Positions 13,051-13,265 of a DNA stretch of 13,265 nucleotides are shown here, piece after piece. The number at the start of each line of letters is the position of its first letter. Positions within the stretch are counted from its first letter, which is position 1. The stretch spans positions 1-13,265 of the forward strand of contig DATAWX010000236.1 of assembly GCA_036266995.1 (NCBI GenBank), read 5' to 3'. Source of the DNA: GCA-003244245 sp036266995. GTDB taxonomy: Bacteria > Actinomycetota > Actinomycetes > Mycobacteriales > Pseudonocardiaceae. The translations under genes and the position numbers were made by a program. Under the pieces are notes generated by a model. It saw nothing but the letters and a program-made list of their open reading frames with translations, did no database searches and was not told the origin of the DNA.

Positions 13051-13265
13051 ATGAGATCAGATGGGAGTAATGTCGCGATCACGCCACTGGGGGCGACTGT
13101 GGGCACCGGTGAGAACATCGCCACCGCGGTGAAGGGTGCCGCCACCGCAGCGCTGACCGCCGCACTGGTGATTGCCGGCGGTGCGGGGATGGCCGAAGCG
13201 GCATCGGCAACGACCACGAAACCACCGTCCGCACCACCGCCAGCGTCCGCCCCACCAGGGCCTCA
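13051..13265 (+). CDS. N-terminus of a secreted Pro/Ala-rich protein (cut by window end)
   Basis: 71 codons are open to the window end from ATG 13051. GGGGAGG lies just before it at 13042-13048 (spacing only 2 nt, short for this genome). The N-terminus is polar for about 25 residues (MRSDGSNVAITPLGAT...), then hydrophobic Ala/Leu/Val/Gly at about 29-47. AEAASA ends near 53 and offers AxA signal-peptidase sites. A Thr/Pro/Ala/Ser-rich stretch follows (54-71). This predicts an exported protein with a flexible, cell-wall-spanning linker; the mature domain lies outside the window. The long polar part before the core is unusual for a classical signal peptide, and a shorter start cannot be excluded. 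No family is recognised. Confidence 0.55.
   Translation, partial: MRSDGSNVAITPLGATVGTGENIATAVKGAATAALTAALVIAGGAGMAEAASATTTKPPSAPPPASAPPGP

Overview
This is high-GC DNA from an actinomycete. A Nocardia-like organism is my best guess. The basis is a DUF222/HNH (13E12-repeat) gene, a DUF574-type methyltransferase, an FDXHR zinc-binding protein, a remnant of a TIGR03086 protein, GTG starts, and leaderless promoters with TANNNT boxes placed about 6-7 nt before the start codon.

Layout. (1) 1-1018: the C-terminal half of a P1B metal-transporting ATPase, cut by the window edge. (2) 1158-2435: a DUF222/HNH nuclease gene, convergent with (3) a minus-strand pair, a membrane-anchored neutral zinc metallopeptidase (about 4624-3734) followed after about 30 nt by a YraQ/ArsP-type permease (about 3701-2526). 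(4) 4870-5256: a small conserved actinobacterial protein. (5) 5304-5688: a TIGR03086-type pseudogene. It converges, across a very strong hairpin, on (6) a minus-strand gene for a long alanine/glutamine heptad-repeat coiled coil (6403-5804). (7) 6762-7328: a small serine recombinase whose catalytic serine position is a cysteine. (8) 7608-8009: an FDXHR zinc-binding protein, followed by an uncoding stretch and a strong intrinsic terminator at 8160-8210. (9) 8309-9224, minus: a multiply broken FAD amino-acid oxidase pseudogene. (10) 9529-10368: an intact DUF574 methyltransferase, convergent with (11) a GNAT acetyltransferase (11141-10521). (12) 11290-11462: the tail of a tyrosine integrase. (13) 11565-12349: the C-terminal half of an aromatic-ring hydroxylase, frameshifted. 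(14) 12351-12660: a small cysteine-motif protein and, overlapping its stop codon, the broken start of a ParA-like ATPase. (15) 13051 to the end: the start of a secreted Pro/Ala-rich protein.

Reading. The left part (to about 5.3 kb) looks like ordinary chromosome with metal or membrane functions. From about 5.3 kb rightward the window is a mosaic of intact small genes and at least five inactivated or truncated ones. Recombinase, integrase and ParA remnants lie among them, as expected of a decayed insertion hotspot. I see no clearly new multi-gene system. The best leads are the Cys-10 recombinase, the Ala-core coiled-coil protein, the small Cys-protein/ParA module with its own promoter, and the uncoding stretch ending in a strong terminator at 8010-8210.
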